From positions 186,001 to 250,000 of the forward strand of contig DJXN01000012.1 in the NCBI GenBank assembly GCA_002449765.1: a stretch of DNA of 64,000 nt. Direction: 5' to 3'. The position numbers were made by a program, and so were the translations under genes. The DNA is from Fibrobacter sp. UBA7003. GTDB taxonomy: Bacteria > Fibrobacterota > Fibrobacteria > Fibrobacterales > Fibrobacteraceae. Position 1 is the stretch's first letter; each line of letters starts with the position of its first letter. The notes beneath the pieces are model-generated. The model worked only from the letters and a program-made list of their open reading frames with translations. It made no database searches and was not told the DNA's origin. Positions 49,719 through 57,596 of this stretch are shown here, in pieces.

Positions 49719-51197
49719 TTACAGCCATGCCCCTTCGTGCGAGAACATGATGTCCTTCATGGCATCGACGCCGCCCTTCAGGTTGTAGAGCGGCCCCGTG
49801 TAGCCCGCTTCGCGCAAGGTGTTGATGGCGAGAATGCTGCGCTTGCCCTGCTTGCAGATGAATACCGTATCCTTGTTCGGGTCCAGTTCTTTTTGCCTGC
49901 GGGCCAGCTGCCCGATGGGAATCACAATGGCGTTCGGGAAGCGCAAAATCGCGCGCTCATGCGGCTCACGCACATCCACGATAGTCATCGGGTCGCCATT
50001 GTCAATCTTCTTCGCGAGTTCTTCGGGAGTAAAGCCCTCCACCGGAATTTCGTTTTCGGTCTTGAGCCCGCAAAGTTCATCGTAATCGATTTCCTCGACA
50101 TCGGTAATCGTCGGGTTGCTCCCGCAAATAGGGCAGTTCCTGTTGCGTTCCACCTTCAAAATTCGCGAGGTCAGGTACAGGCTATCAATATGCAGGAGTT
50201 TTCCGTTCAGGTGCTCGCCGATACCGAGAAGCAATTTGAGCGCCTCGTTGGCCTGGATGCTCCCCACAATGCCCGGAAGCGGACTGATCGCACCACCTTC
50301 GGAACAGGAAGGAATGAGCCCCGACGGAGGAGGCGACGGGAATTGGCAACGGTAGCACGGTCCGCCGTCCAGATTGAAAATGCCCACCTGGCCCTCGAAC
50401 TGGTAAATCGCGCCGAACACGACGGGAATGCCGTGCAGCGCGCAGGCATCATTAATGAGGTAGCGAGCCTTGTAGTTGTCGGAGCAGTCGACCACCAAAT
50501 CGTAACCGTCAATCTGTTCCAGGATATTCGAAGAATCGAGCTGCACCTTCTCAGCGATAAGTTCGATATTCTTGTTGATATTCTTTACTTTGTCCTTAAC
50601 GGAGGCGACTTTCGGACGCTTGATATCGCGGGTTCCGTGAAGCACCTGGCTCTGCAGGTTTTCGAGCGAAACCTCGTTGAAATCGATGACCTTGATGGTC
50701 CCGACACCCGCCGCGGCTAGGTACTGGATTACAGGCGAACCGAGCGCGCCCGCACCCGCGACAACGACCTTGGCCGCCTTGATGCGCTTCTGGCCTTTCA
50801 CGCCGATTTCCTTAAGCATTAGGTGCTTGCCGAAGCGTTCCACCTCGTTGTCATCGAAGGCGACTTCCTTGCGCCTCTCGTCCGAAATGAGACTTTCGAC
50901 CGCAGCGTTCTGCGATTGATCAACAGGCGCTCCGCCCGCAATCGCAGGCAACAACAGGATTTCAGTCTCTTCGGGAAGCGGCGTTTCCCAGAGGGTTTCC
51001 ACCGTCAGGTTCTTGCCGTTGACATAAATCTGGATAAAATTCCGTAATTTTCCACCATCATCGTAAAGGACGTTCTTGGCATCCGGATACATGTCCAAAA
51101 GGATGGCGAGAGCCTTCCTGACCGTACTCGCGGGAATTTCAATCCGCGCATTCCTACCAAAAAAATTTCTAAGGGTAGCCGAGATGTATATTTTCAC
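49719..51197 (-). CDS. Fusion protein: MoaD/ThiS-like carrier, MoeB/ThiF adenylyltransferase, rhodanese
   Basis: The 492-residue product joins three sulfur-activation modules. Residues 1-89 form a MoaD/CysO-like carrier ending PAIAGG (Gly88-Gly89), followed directly by Ala90. Residues about 110-370 are a MoeB-like E1 (VAGAGALGSPVIQYLAAAG, CYRCQF, CPICG). Residues about 385-492 are a rhodanese (IVDVREPHERA; active Cys in FICKQGKRS). The carrier can be charged only if it is cut after Gly-Gly; the JAMM protease gene just upstream could do this, as HcyD does on HcyS-Ala. GTG 51197 is the start, with GGAGG five bases ahead. It is transcribed from sulfur box B. Confidence 0.9.
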   Translation of the reverse strand: MKIYISATLRNFFGRNARIEIPASTVRKALAILLDMYPDAKNVLYDDGGKLRNFIQIYVNGKNLTVETLWETPLPEETEILLLPAIAGGAPVDQSQNAAVESLISDERRKEVAFDDNEVERFGKHLMLKEIGVKGQKRIKAAKVVVAGAGALGSPVIQYLAAAGVGTIKVIDFNEVSLENLQSQVLHGTRDIKRPKVASVKDKVKNINKNIELIAEKVQLDSSNILEQIDGYDLVVDCSDNYKARYLINDACALHGIPVVFGAIYQFEGQVGIFNLDGGPCYRCQFPSPPPSGLIPSCSEGGAISPLPGIVGSIQANEALKLLLGIGEHLNGKLLHIDSLYLTSRILKVERNRNCPICGSNPTITDVEEIDYDELCGLKTENEIPVEGFTPEELAKKIDNGDPMTIVDVREPHERAILRFPNAIVIPIGQLARRQKELDPNKDTVFICKQGKRSILAINTLREAGYTGPLYNLKGGVDAMKDIMFSHEGAWL

Positions 51198-51263
51198 TTT
51201 TTCCTCCGTACAAAAAAAAGTGGCTTTTTGAACAAAATAACCAACAGGATTATTTTCAACGCG

Positions 51264-51334
51264 AAATATAGAACCGGATTTTGCCTATGTCCAATACTTA
51301 ATTTTTATGCGGAATTATCGGTTTTATTTATAAC
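51264..51334 (-). promoter_or_regulatory. Conserved sulfur-locus promoter/operator, copy B
   Basis: On the minus strand: GATAATTCCGCATAAAAATT, then AAGTATTGGAC, 18 bases, TATATTTCG. It stands before the carrier-MoeB-rhodanese fusion gene. Confidence 0.85.
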
Positions 51335-51355
51335 GCCTATAACGGCAAAGCCTTG

Positions 51356-51733
51356 TCAGCATTTGATATCATTTTTATAACTTCTGATGTCGGCAATCCC
51401 CTCCCTTGTCACGGAAACTATCACGTAAACAAGCCCAGGGACCATGTTTTTGGCATCTTCCCTGGACGGGATTGCCTCATAATCGGGATGCGAGTGGTAA
51501 AAACCGACTATTTCAAGCCCGCTTCCCTCGATTTCCCGCTCCACCTGGTAAAGAAAGAGAGGGTCCGCCTCGAAATGCGTCCCTCTCCCCTCTCCCTGAA
51601 TCCGGTTAGGCAAAGCACGTATTTCCGTCACCTCGAACTTGCCATCCGGGGCGTTTTTCCCGAGCAAAATCCCGCAACATTCATGTGGATAACTTTGCCG
51701 GGCCTCTTCTGCAATACGTTGCCGCCAGCTCAT
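51356..51733 (-). CDS. JAMM/MPN+ metalloprotease (M67 family), HcyD-like
   Basis: The 125-residue product is a second JAMM protease with intact motif: Glu in PHECCGILLG (about residue 18), FYHSHPDYEAIPSREDAK with both His, Ser and Asp. It lies ten bases after the sulfite-reductase-like gene and ahead of the fusion gene whose carrier domain needs cutting after Gly-Gly. In the Wolinella homocysteine pathway such an enzyme both trims the carrier and releases homocysteine from it. I infer the same double role. Confidence 0.87.
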   Translation of the reverse strand: MSWRQRIAEEARQSYPHECCGILLGKNAPDGKFEVTEIRALPNRIQGEGRGTHFEADPLFLYQVEREIEGSGLEIVGFYHSHPDYEAIPSREDAKNMVPGLVYVIVSVTREGIADIRSYKNDIKC

Positions 51734-51742
51734 TTCTTAACG

Positions 51743-52600
51743 CTAGACACTCGCTTCCAGGATTTTCTTCGCAAACACGTCGCGACCGATGCGGTCGATG
51801 GTGTACTTGAAGCGTTCACCGGGTTTCGCGTTCTCGGCAAAGAACGTGATGGCCGCATCGCAGATGTCCAGTAGTTTTTGCTTGTCCTCGACAAAGGGGA
51901 TAATCGTTTCGCCCTTGTTGATATTGTTGCCGAAAAGCCCGCCGAAGGAGACGATGTAGCCGTGGGTATCTTCCCAGGCATCCGTCGGGCAAGACTTGTA
52001 GCAGCGACCGCAGAAGTTGCACTGCGATTCGTCGAAGATGACCTTCTTGTTTTCGACCTTGATGGCTCCCTTGCGGCAAGTCTTTGCGCAGAGCCCGCAG
52101 CCGATGCACTTGTCTTCGAGCCACTTGACCTTGATGGCACCCTTGATGCCCACGTCGTTTTCTTCGGCCTTGAGGCAGTTATTCTGGCAACCGGTCACGC
52201 CGAACTTGAACTTGTGCGGGAGTTCGCGGGCAAAATAGCGGTCATCGAGTTCCTTAGCGAGCGCGTAGGTGTCGATACATCCGCTAGGGCAAACGGCTTC
52301 ACCCTGGCACGCCGTGATGGTACGCACGCGCGGTCCGCAAACGCCCGGTTCCACGCCGCCTTCGGCCAGGGCCGCCTTCACGTCTTCTACGTTTTCGAGC
52401 TTGATGAACGGAATTTCGACGCTCTGCCTGGAGGTCAAATGAGCGTAACCTTCGCCGTACTTGTCGGCGACTTCCGCGATTTTAGCGAGCTGGGTAGCGG
52501 TCAGGTTTCCGCCCACGACGCGCACCCGCAGCGAGAAGTTGTTCTTCTGCTTCTGGCGCATCCAACCGCCCTTTTTAAGAGTTGCATAATCCGTTGCCAT
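51743..52600 (-). CDS. Siroheme/Fe-S sulfite reductase-like protein (AsrC/Sir type)
   Basis: The 285-residue product should reduce sulfite to sulfide. It has one nitrite/sulfite-reductase ferredoxin-like half domain (about 20-85), the siroheme-[4Fe-4S] motif C-x5-C (CQGEAVC) with C-x3-C (CQNNC), and two ferredoxin-type [4Fe-4S] sites (CIGCGLCAKTC, CNFCGRCYKSC). This compact form resembles AsrC and the Sir of the Wolinella thiocarboxylate cluster. Its sulfide would charge a carrier protein. GGAG lies ten bases before the ATG. It follows metY across a REP-like hairpin. Confidence 0.9.
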   Translation of the reverse strand: MATDYATLKKGGWMRQKQKNNFSLRVRVVGGNLTATQLAKIAEVADKYGEGYAHLTSRQSVEIPFIKLENVEDVKAALAEGGVEPGVCGPRVRTITACQGEAVCPSGCIDTYALAKELDDRYFARELPHKFKFGVTGCQNNCLKAEENDVGIKGAIKVKWLEDKCIGCGLCAKTCRKGAIKVENKKVIFDESQCNFCGRCYKSCPTDAWEDTHGYIVSFGGLFGNNINKGETIIPFVEDKQKLLDICDAAITFFAENAKPGERFKYTIDRIGRDVFAKKILEASV

Positions 52601-52620
52601 ATTTTTGTGTCTCCGTTTTT

Positions 52621-52650
52621 TTCATGCCCGAGAAGGCGGGCATCTCCGTT
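52621..52650 (-). repeat. REP-like palindromic element copy 3
   Basis: On the minus strand CGGAG is followed by a seven-base stem (ATGCCCG/CGGGCAT, 52643-52637 with 52630-52624) and GA-rich sequence. It overlaps the metY end and lies just before the Sir-like gene. Confidence 0.6.
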
Positions 52651-53876
52651 TAAATCTTCTTAATCGCTTGTTCGAAATCTTCCTTCAGATCCTCGATATT
52701 CTCGATACCGATGCTCACGCGGATAGTCCCTTCGAAAATTCCCGCATGTTCCTTCTGTTCCTTGGAACTGTGCGTAAAGATGGTGCTTTCCGGGTGTATC
52801 ACCAGCGTGCGGATATCCCCGATGTTGGTGGCGATGGTGGCGTACTTGAGCCCGTTAATCAGCTTGAACGCCCTTTCCTTCGTGCCCGCATCAATCGTGA
52901 GGATTGCGCCTCCCCTGCCGCCAAGTTGCTTCTGCACCAGGTCGTAATAGGGGCTGCTTTTCAGGGCCGGATAGTTGACAGAAATGCCATCAAAGCCCTG
53001 CAAAAATTCCGAGAGTTGCAGCGCATTGCTGCACAGGCGATCCATGCGCAGGCCGAGAGTCTCGAGCCCGAGCGAATTCAGGAAAGATGTCTGGGGAGCA
53101 ACGCAGCAACCCACATTGCGCCAGATTCCGTTGCGCAGTTTCGCAATGTAGGCGAACTTGCCAAAACGTTTGTATTCCTCGAGGCCCTTGTAGCGGGCGT
53201 AATCCCAAGGAAAGTTCCCGCTATCAACAATGAGACCGCTAATCGCAGAACCGCTGCCGTTAATATACTTCGAAGACGAATGCACCACGATATCCGCGCC
53301 GAAATCGAAGGGATGCACAAGGTACGGGGTTGCAGTCGTGCTATCGACGATAAACGGGACACCGCCCTCGTGGGCAGCATCCGCAACGGCCTTCAGGTCA
53401 ACGACATTCAGTTTCGGGTTCCCGATAAGTTCGGTAAACACCGCCTTAGTCTTTTCGTTCAGTTGCTCGCGGACGCTTTCGGCGGTCACTTCGGTAACGA
53501 ACCGCGTCGTGATGCCGAACGCCTCCAGGTCGTGGAACAGGTCGATAGTGCCGCCAAAAAGCCCGGCACTCGCAATCACCTCGTCACCCGCGTGCAAAAT
53601 GTTCAAAAGCGAGATCGTCACCGCGGCCATGCCCGAAGAGCAGGCCACCGCGCCAATGCCCTTCTCGAGCGACGCGATTCGGCGTTCAAAGGAATCGTTC
53701 GTGGGGTTCGCGATGCGCGTATACGCAAAACCTGGAGCCTTGTTGTTGAACACGGCTTCGAGTTTTTCGGCAGAATCCTGTGAAAAGGCGCTCACCTGAT
53801 AAATCGGCGCAAGCGTAGAACCGCTACATCGGTCACTACCAAAATTCTGGTGCAATAAAGCAGTATTGAATTCCAT
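52650..53876 (-). CDS. metY: O-acetylhomoserine sulfhydrylase-like PLP enzyme (MetY/Cys-Met family)
   Basis: MetY replaces the acetyl group of O-acetylhomoserine with sulfur to give homocysteine; in Wolinella it uses a carrier thiocarboxylate instead of free sulfide. The 408-residue product has the Cys/Met-metabolism motifs YTRIANPTNDSFERRIASLE, SSGMAAVTISLL, VDSTTATPYL and the PLP lysine in HSSSKYINGSG. The length and YTRIANPT favour MetY over cystathionine enzymes. It is first behind sulfur box C and is followed by the Sir-like and JAMM genes. Confidence 0.9.
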   Translation of the reverse strand: MEFNTALLHQNFGSDRCSGSTLAPIYQVSAFSQDSAEKLEAVFNNKAPGFAYTRIANPTNDSFERRIASLEKGIGAVACSSGMAAVTISLLNILHAGDEVIASAGLFGGTIDLFHDLEAFGITTRFVTEVTAESVREQLNEKTKAVFTELIGNPKLNVVDLKAVADAAHEGGVPFIVDSTTATPYLVHPFDFGADIVVHSSSKYINGSGSAISGLIVDSGNFPWDYARYKGLEEYKRFGKFAYIAKLRNGIWRNVGCCVAPQTSFLNSLGLETLGLRMDRLCSNALQLSEFLQGFDGISVNYPALKSSPYYDLVQKQLGGRGGAILTIDAGTKERAFKLINGLKYATIATNIGDIRTLVIHPESTIFTHSSKEQKEHAGIFEGTIRVSIGIENIEDLKEDFEQAIKKI

Positions 53877-53911
53877 TCAGCATGTCTCCGTACATTTTTT
53901 TATCCGCAGCC

Positions 53912-53986
53912 AAATATAGAACGGGATTTCAACCCCGTCCAATACTTAATTTTTATGCGGAATTATCAGTTTTTTCTATAACAAAG
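53912..53986 (-). promoter_or_regulatory. Conserved sulfur-locus promoter/operator, copy C
   Basis: On the minus strand: TTATAGAAAAAACTGATAAT, TCCGCATAAAAATTAAG, TATTGGAC, 18 bases, TATATTTGG. It drives metY-sir-JAMM and lies just after the cysA stop. Confidence 0.87.
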
Positions 53987-53999
53987 CCGCATCCGTTCG

Positions 54000-55058
54000 T
54001 TAAATCACCACCACCGGCTCACGCAGCGACTTGTTTTCGAGCAGGGTCGCGGTATCGCCCTGAGTCACGAACATGCGATAGATGAACACATCCACCTTCT
54101 CGCCCACCTTGATTCTCGGCTGATCGAAGGAGCGCCGCGCCGTAAGCAAGACCCCGTTCACGCGGACGCGCAGTTCGATACCGTAACCACGGAAATCCAC
54201 TTCTTCCACGACGCCTTCTTCTGCAGAATTCTTGTACTTCTGCACTTCAGTTTTCTTGGTGACCTTCACGAATTCCGGGCGCACAATCGCGTTCTCTGCA
54301 TTTTCGAGAACGTCAAAACGGCGGAAATTACTATAGTCCTTGAAAATGCTAGGTTGCCCGAAGAACGATGCCGTAAAGGCGGTTTTCGGGTTGCTGTAGA
54401 CCTCGTAAGGCGTGCCTACCTGCTCGATGCGGCCCCTGTTCGTGATGATGATTTCGTCGGCGACTTCGATGGCCTCGTCCTGGTCGTGGGTCACAAAAAT
54501 GCTCGTGACGCCGAGTTTCTGGATCATGCCCTTGAGCCAACTGCGCAGTTCCTGACGCACCTTCGCGTCGATAGCGGCAAAGGGTTCGTCGAGCAGGAGC
54601 AACTGCGGATTGGGAGCGAGCGCACGCGCGAAGGCAACACGCTGGCGCTGCCCGCCCGAAAGTTCGCTCGGGTAACGTTTCTCGAGCCCGGAAAGGCCCA
54701 CCAGTTCCAAGAGTTCGTGGACACGTTCCTTGATTTCATTTGCGGGCTTCTTCGCAATCTTCAAACCGAAGGCCACATTGTCAAAGACGGTCATGTAGCG
54801 GAACAGGGCGTAGCTCTGGAACACGAAACCGATACCGCGCTTGCTCGCGGGCACATCGTTGATGACCTTCCCGTCGATGATGATTTCGCCACTGTCCGGG
54901 TTCTCGAGCCCCGCAATCATGCGGAGAATCGTCGTCTTGCCCGAACCGCTCGGGCCCAGAAGGCCAATGAGTTTCCCCTTCTCGATGCCGACAGTCACAT
55001 CGTCCGAGGCCTTGAAATTTCCGAAATGCTTGTTGATATGTTTGAGTTCGACGTACAT
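54000..55058 (-). CDS. cysA: Sulfate/thiosulfate ABC transporter ATP-binding protein CysA
   Basis: The 352-residue ATPase drives sulfate uptake. It has Walker A (GPSGSGKTTILR, about residues 35-46), the Q-loop (VFQSYALFRYMTV), signature ELSGGQRQRVAFARAL, Walker B (LLLLDEPFAAIDAKVR) and a C-terminal TOBE-like domain (about 240-352). ATG 55058 has AGGAG five bases upstream; the longer reading to 55109 runs into the repeat element. It follows cysW in the same direction. Specificity for sulfate rests on pairing with CysT/CysW and on the sulfur genes around it. Confidence 0.92.
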   Translation of the reverse strand: MYVELKHINKHFGNFKASDDVTVGIEKGKLIGLLGPSGSGKTTILRMIAGLENPDSGEIIIDGKVINDVPASKRGIGFVFQSYALFRYMTVFDNVAFGLKIAKKPANEIKERVHELLELVGLSGLEKRYPSELSGGQRQRVAFARALAPNPQLLLLDEPFAAIDAKVRQELRSWLKGMIQKLGVTSIFVTHDQDEAIEVADEIIITNRGRIEQVGTPYEVYSNPKTAFTASFFGQPSIFKDYSNFRRFDVLENAENAIVRPEFVKVTKKTEVQKYKNSAEEGVVEEVDFRGYGIELRVRVNGVLLTARRSFDQPRIKVGEKVDVFIYRMFVTQGDTATLLENKSLREPVVVI

Positions 55059-55082
55059 AAAATCTCCTATTTCACAATCGTC

Positions 55083-55132
55083 ATCCCCGCTGTCATTCTG
55101 GAGGGGCAAAGCCCCGATAGAATCACGGGGAT
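55083..55132 (-). repeat. Long hairpin element between cysW and cysA
   Basis: On the minus strand ATCCCCG and CGGGGAT form the outer stem, with an inner GGGGC/GCCCC hairpin and partly pairing TGATTCT/AGAATGA arms. The outer sequence resembles the REP-like elements nearby, so it may be a larger variant. It ends about 25 bases before the cysA start. Confidence 0.6.
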
Positions 55133-55145
55133 CTAATTTTCAAGG

Positions 55146-55988
55146 CTATTTCTTTCTTCCCTTATGTTCAATGACGCTTCTTGCAACCAGAATGAGAATG
55201 GCAAGCATCACCAGTATCGACGCCACCGCAAACGCAGGCACGTACTGGAACTCGTTAAAAAGGATTTCCACATGGAGCGGGAGCGTGTTCGTCTTTCCGC
55301 GCAGGTGGCCCGAAATGACAGACACCGCACCGAATTCGCCCATGGCGCGCGCCGCACAAAGCACGACGCCGTAAAGGAACGCCCACTTGATATGCGGGAA
55401 GGTGATGCGCCTGAAAATCGTGAAGCCCTTCGCGCCCATCAGCGCCGCGGCCTCTTCCTCGTCGGTTCCCTGCGATTCCAGCACCGGAATCAGTTCGCGC
55501 GAAATGAACGGGAAAGTCACGAAAATCGTTGCAAGCACGATTCCCGGCACCGCAAAGACAATCTTGATATCGGCATCCTGCAACAGCGGGAAAATCGGGC
55601 TCTGACGGCCAAACGTAAGCAAGAAAATGAGACCCGCGATAATCGGCGAAACCGTCACCGGCAAGTCGATGAGCGTCGCGAGAATCTTTTTGCCCTTGAA
55701 CTTGAACTTCGTGAGGCTCCAGGCGGCACACAAGCCAAAAACCGTGTTGATGGCGACCGCAAAGAACGAAGCCTCTAGCGTAAGGAGTATCGCCTTGATG
55801 GTGTAATCGTCGGCAACCGCCTTGCTGTACACTGCAAAACCTTGCTTGAACGCTTCGGTAATCACCGTAATCAGCGGGAGAATAAGCATCAGGAATACGA
55901 AAAGAAGGCTTATGCCAATCAGCGAATACCTGACCAGCTTAGAACCCTTCGTATCGCGATGAAGTCCACCCTGTATAGCAGTACTCAT
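55146..55988 (-). CDS. cysW: Sulfate ABC transporter permease CysW
   Basis: This is an inner-membrane permease subunit of the sulfate importer. The 280-residue product has about six membrane segments and the EAA loop contacting the ATPase (DEEEAAALMGAKGFTIFRRITFPHIKWA). The segment ARAMGEFGAVSVISGHLRGKTNTLPL is typical of CysW. It starts at the last base of cysT. Confidence 0.92.
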   Translation of the reverse strand: MSTAIQGGLHRDTKGSKLVRYSLIGISLLFVFLMLILPLITVITEAFKQGFAVYSKAVADDYTIKAILLTLEASFFAVAINTVFGLCAAWSLTKFKFKGKKILATLIDLPVTVSPIIAGLIFLLTFGRQSPIFPLLQDADIKIVFAVPGIVLATIFVTFPFISRELIPVLESQGTDEEEAAALMGAKGFTIFRRITFPHIKWAFLYGVVLCAARAMGEFGAVSVISGHLRGKTNTLPLHVEILFNEFQYVPAFAVASILVMLAILILVARSVIEHKGRKK

Positions 55989-56818
55989 TAGCTACCTCCC
56001 TTGAGAATCTTGGCGTTCCTGTTCTGCACCACGTTCACCAGGAACAACGTAATGAACGAAGCCACCAACATCACGAGGGCAATCGTCGTCGCGCTGGAAT
56101 AGTCGTATTCCTGGAGTTCCGACATGATGATGAGCGGTGCGATTTCGGTTTCGAAGGGCATGTTGCCAGCGATAAACACGACGCTACCGTATTCGCCGAG
56201 GCAGCGCCCGAAAGCAAGCCCGAAACCCGTGAAGATGGCGGGAATCAGTTCCGGCAAGATGACCTTCCAGAAAATCCGCATGCGGCTTGCGCCCAGCACC
56301 CCCGCAGCCTCTTCGTAGGCGGGGTCCAGCTTCTCGAGCACCGGCTGCACCGCACGCACCACGAACGGAATGCCGATAAACACGAGCGCCACCGTGATGC
56401 CGATGCGCGTAAACGCAATCTTGATGCCGAAATTCGCAAAAAAGCCGCCTACAAGTCCAGTATCCGCAGTGAGCGCCGTAAGCGCGATGCCTGCCACCGC
56501 AGTAGGCAACGCAAACGGGAGCTCAATCGTTCCATCTACGATGCGCTTGAGCGGGAACGTGTAACGCACCAGCACCCAGGCGAGAATCACGCCCATCACC
56601 GCATTGATAAGCGAGGCGACAAAAGCCGTCAAGAAACTCACTTTAAAACTAGACAGTACGCGCGGCCGCGTAATGACGTCGATAATCTCGCTCGCACTCA
56701 TCTGGGCCGAAAACACGACTAGCGAGGCAAGCGGAATCAACACCACCACGCTCAAAATCGCCAGGGTCACCCCTGTTGTAAGGCCGAAGCCCGGTATGAC
56801 AACACTCTTTCTTTTCAT
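55988..56818 (-). CDS. cysT: Sulfate ABC transporter permease CysT (CysU)
   Basis: The 276-residue permease pairs with CysW. It has about six membrane segments, the EAA loop (DPAYEEAAGVLGASRMRIFWKVILPELIPA) and the CysT-type segment FGRCLGEYGSVVFIAGNMPFETEIAPL. ATG 56818 lies only 11 bases after the TATATT of sulfur box D, so the mRNA leader would be about five bases with no Shine-Dalgarno. No periplasmic sulfate-binding protein gene accompanies cysTWA in the window. Confidence 0.92.
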   Translation of the reverse strand: MKRKSVVIPGFGLTTGVTLAILSVVVLIPLASLVVFSAQMSASEIIDVITRPRVLSSFKVSFLTAFVASLINAVMGVILAWVLVRYTFPLKRIVDGTIELPFALPTAVAGIALTALTADTGLVGGFFANFGIKIAFTRIGITVALVFIGIPFVVRAVQPVLEKLDPAYEEAAGVLGASRMRIFWKVILPELIPAIFTGFGLAFGRCLGEYGSVVFIAGNMPFETEIAPLIIMSELQEYDYSSATTIALVMLVASFITLFLVNVVQNRNAKILKGGS

Positions 56819-56827
56819 AAGCGTCGC

Positions 56828-56903
56828 CAAATATAGAACGGGATTTCACGCGTGTCCAATACTTAATAATTATGCTGAATTATCAATTTTTTCTATAACA
56901 AAC
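56828..56903 (-). promoter_or_regulatory. Conserved sulfur-locus promoter/operator, copy D
   Basis: On the minus strand: TTATAGAAAAAATTGATAAT, TCAGCATAATTATTAAG, TATTGGAC, 18 bases, TATATTTGG. It drives cysT-cysW-cysA. Confidence 0.87.
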
Positions 56904-56961
56904 GGGGATGCAATTGAAATTTGAAATATTTATATTACCACTGAAAATTTGGAGGCATTAG

Positions 56962-57534
56962 ATGAGTTTGACACTTGAACGCGCAAAAGAAATCAACAAG
57001 GGCCACGTGACCGAAGAATCGCTGGTCATCCATTCGCTCAACGTGTGCTACGCCATGGGAGCCATGGCCAAGCACTTTGGCGAAGACGTGGAACATTGGC
57101 AGGCAGTGGGCTACCTGCACGATTACGACTACCAGGAATTCCCCGAAGAACACCTGCAGCACACCGAAAAGGAACTGCTCGCGCAGGGCGTTTCCGAAGA
57201 AGACGTGCGCGCCATTTTGGCACACGGTTTTGAAATCGTGAACCAGGTGGAACCCAGGACGAACATGGAAAAGAGCCTGTTCACCGTGGACGAACTCACC
57301 GGAATCATCCAGGCCTGCGCGAGAATGCGCCCCAACGGCATTCTGGACCTCGAAGTGAAAAGCTTCGTGAAGAAGTTCAAGGACAAGAAATTCGCCGCCA
57401 AATGCAATCGCGACTACATTTTGAAAGGCTGCACCCTGCTCGGCATGGACGTGAAAGACGTCGCCGCCATCTGCATCGAGGGCATGCGTGAACACGCCGC
57501 AGAAATCGGCCTGGCAGGGAACGCCGGGGCATAA
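56962..57534 (+). CDS. HD-domain phosphohydrolase-like protein
   Basis: The 190-residue product has a single small HD domain: first His in LVIHSLNVCYAM, the HD pair in YLHDYDYQ, then a later LAHGFEIV and a C-terminal Asp-containing helix. Such proteins hydrolyse nucleotides or phosphate esters, but the substrate cannot be told from sequence. GGAGG lies seven bases before the ATG. It is divergent from cysT and next to sulfur box D on the other strand; a link to sulfur metabolism is not shown. Confidence 0.8.
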   Translation: MSLTLERAKEINKGHVTEESLVIHSLNVCYAMGAMAKHFGEDVEHWQAVGYLHDYDYQEFPEEHLQHTEKELLAQGVSEEDVRAILAHGFEIVNQVEPRTNMEKSLFTVDELTGIIQACARMRPNGILDLEVKSFVKKFKDKKFAAKCNRDYILKGCTLLGMDVKDVAAICIEGMREHAAEIGLAGNAGA

Positions 57535-57596
57535 TGTCGGATTAATGTCGGAATGAAAAACACATTTGTCGGGGTATTTGTCGGTGTAAATGTCGG
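57535..57596 (+). repeat. Cluster of TGTCGG direct repeats
   Basis: TGTCGG occurs at 57535, 57546, 57567, 57579 and 57591, mostly 11-12 bases apart, each followed by a GGTA- or ATTA-like sequence. It directly follows the HD gene's stop. The rest of the intergenic stretch to 57769 holds a perfect inverted repeat ATGGCGGA-N5-TCCGCCAT (57691-57711) and nothing else I can name. Confidence 0.6.

Noticed and set aside
52601..53911. SAM or other riboswitch before metY
   Set aside because: The space between sulfur box C and the metY start is too short and shows no conserved helix pattern.
57535..57596. TGTCGG repeats as a CRISPR array
   Set aside because: The units are 11-12 bases with no spacers of constant length and no cas genes.
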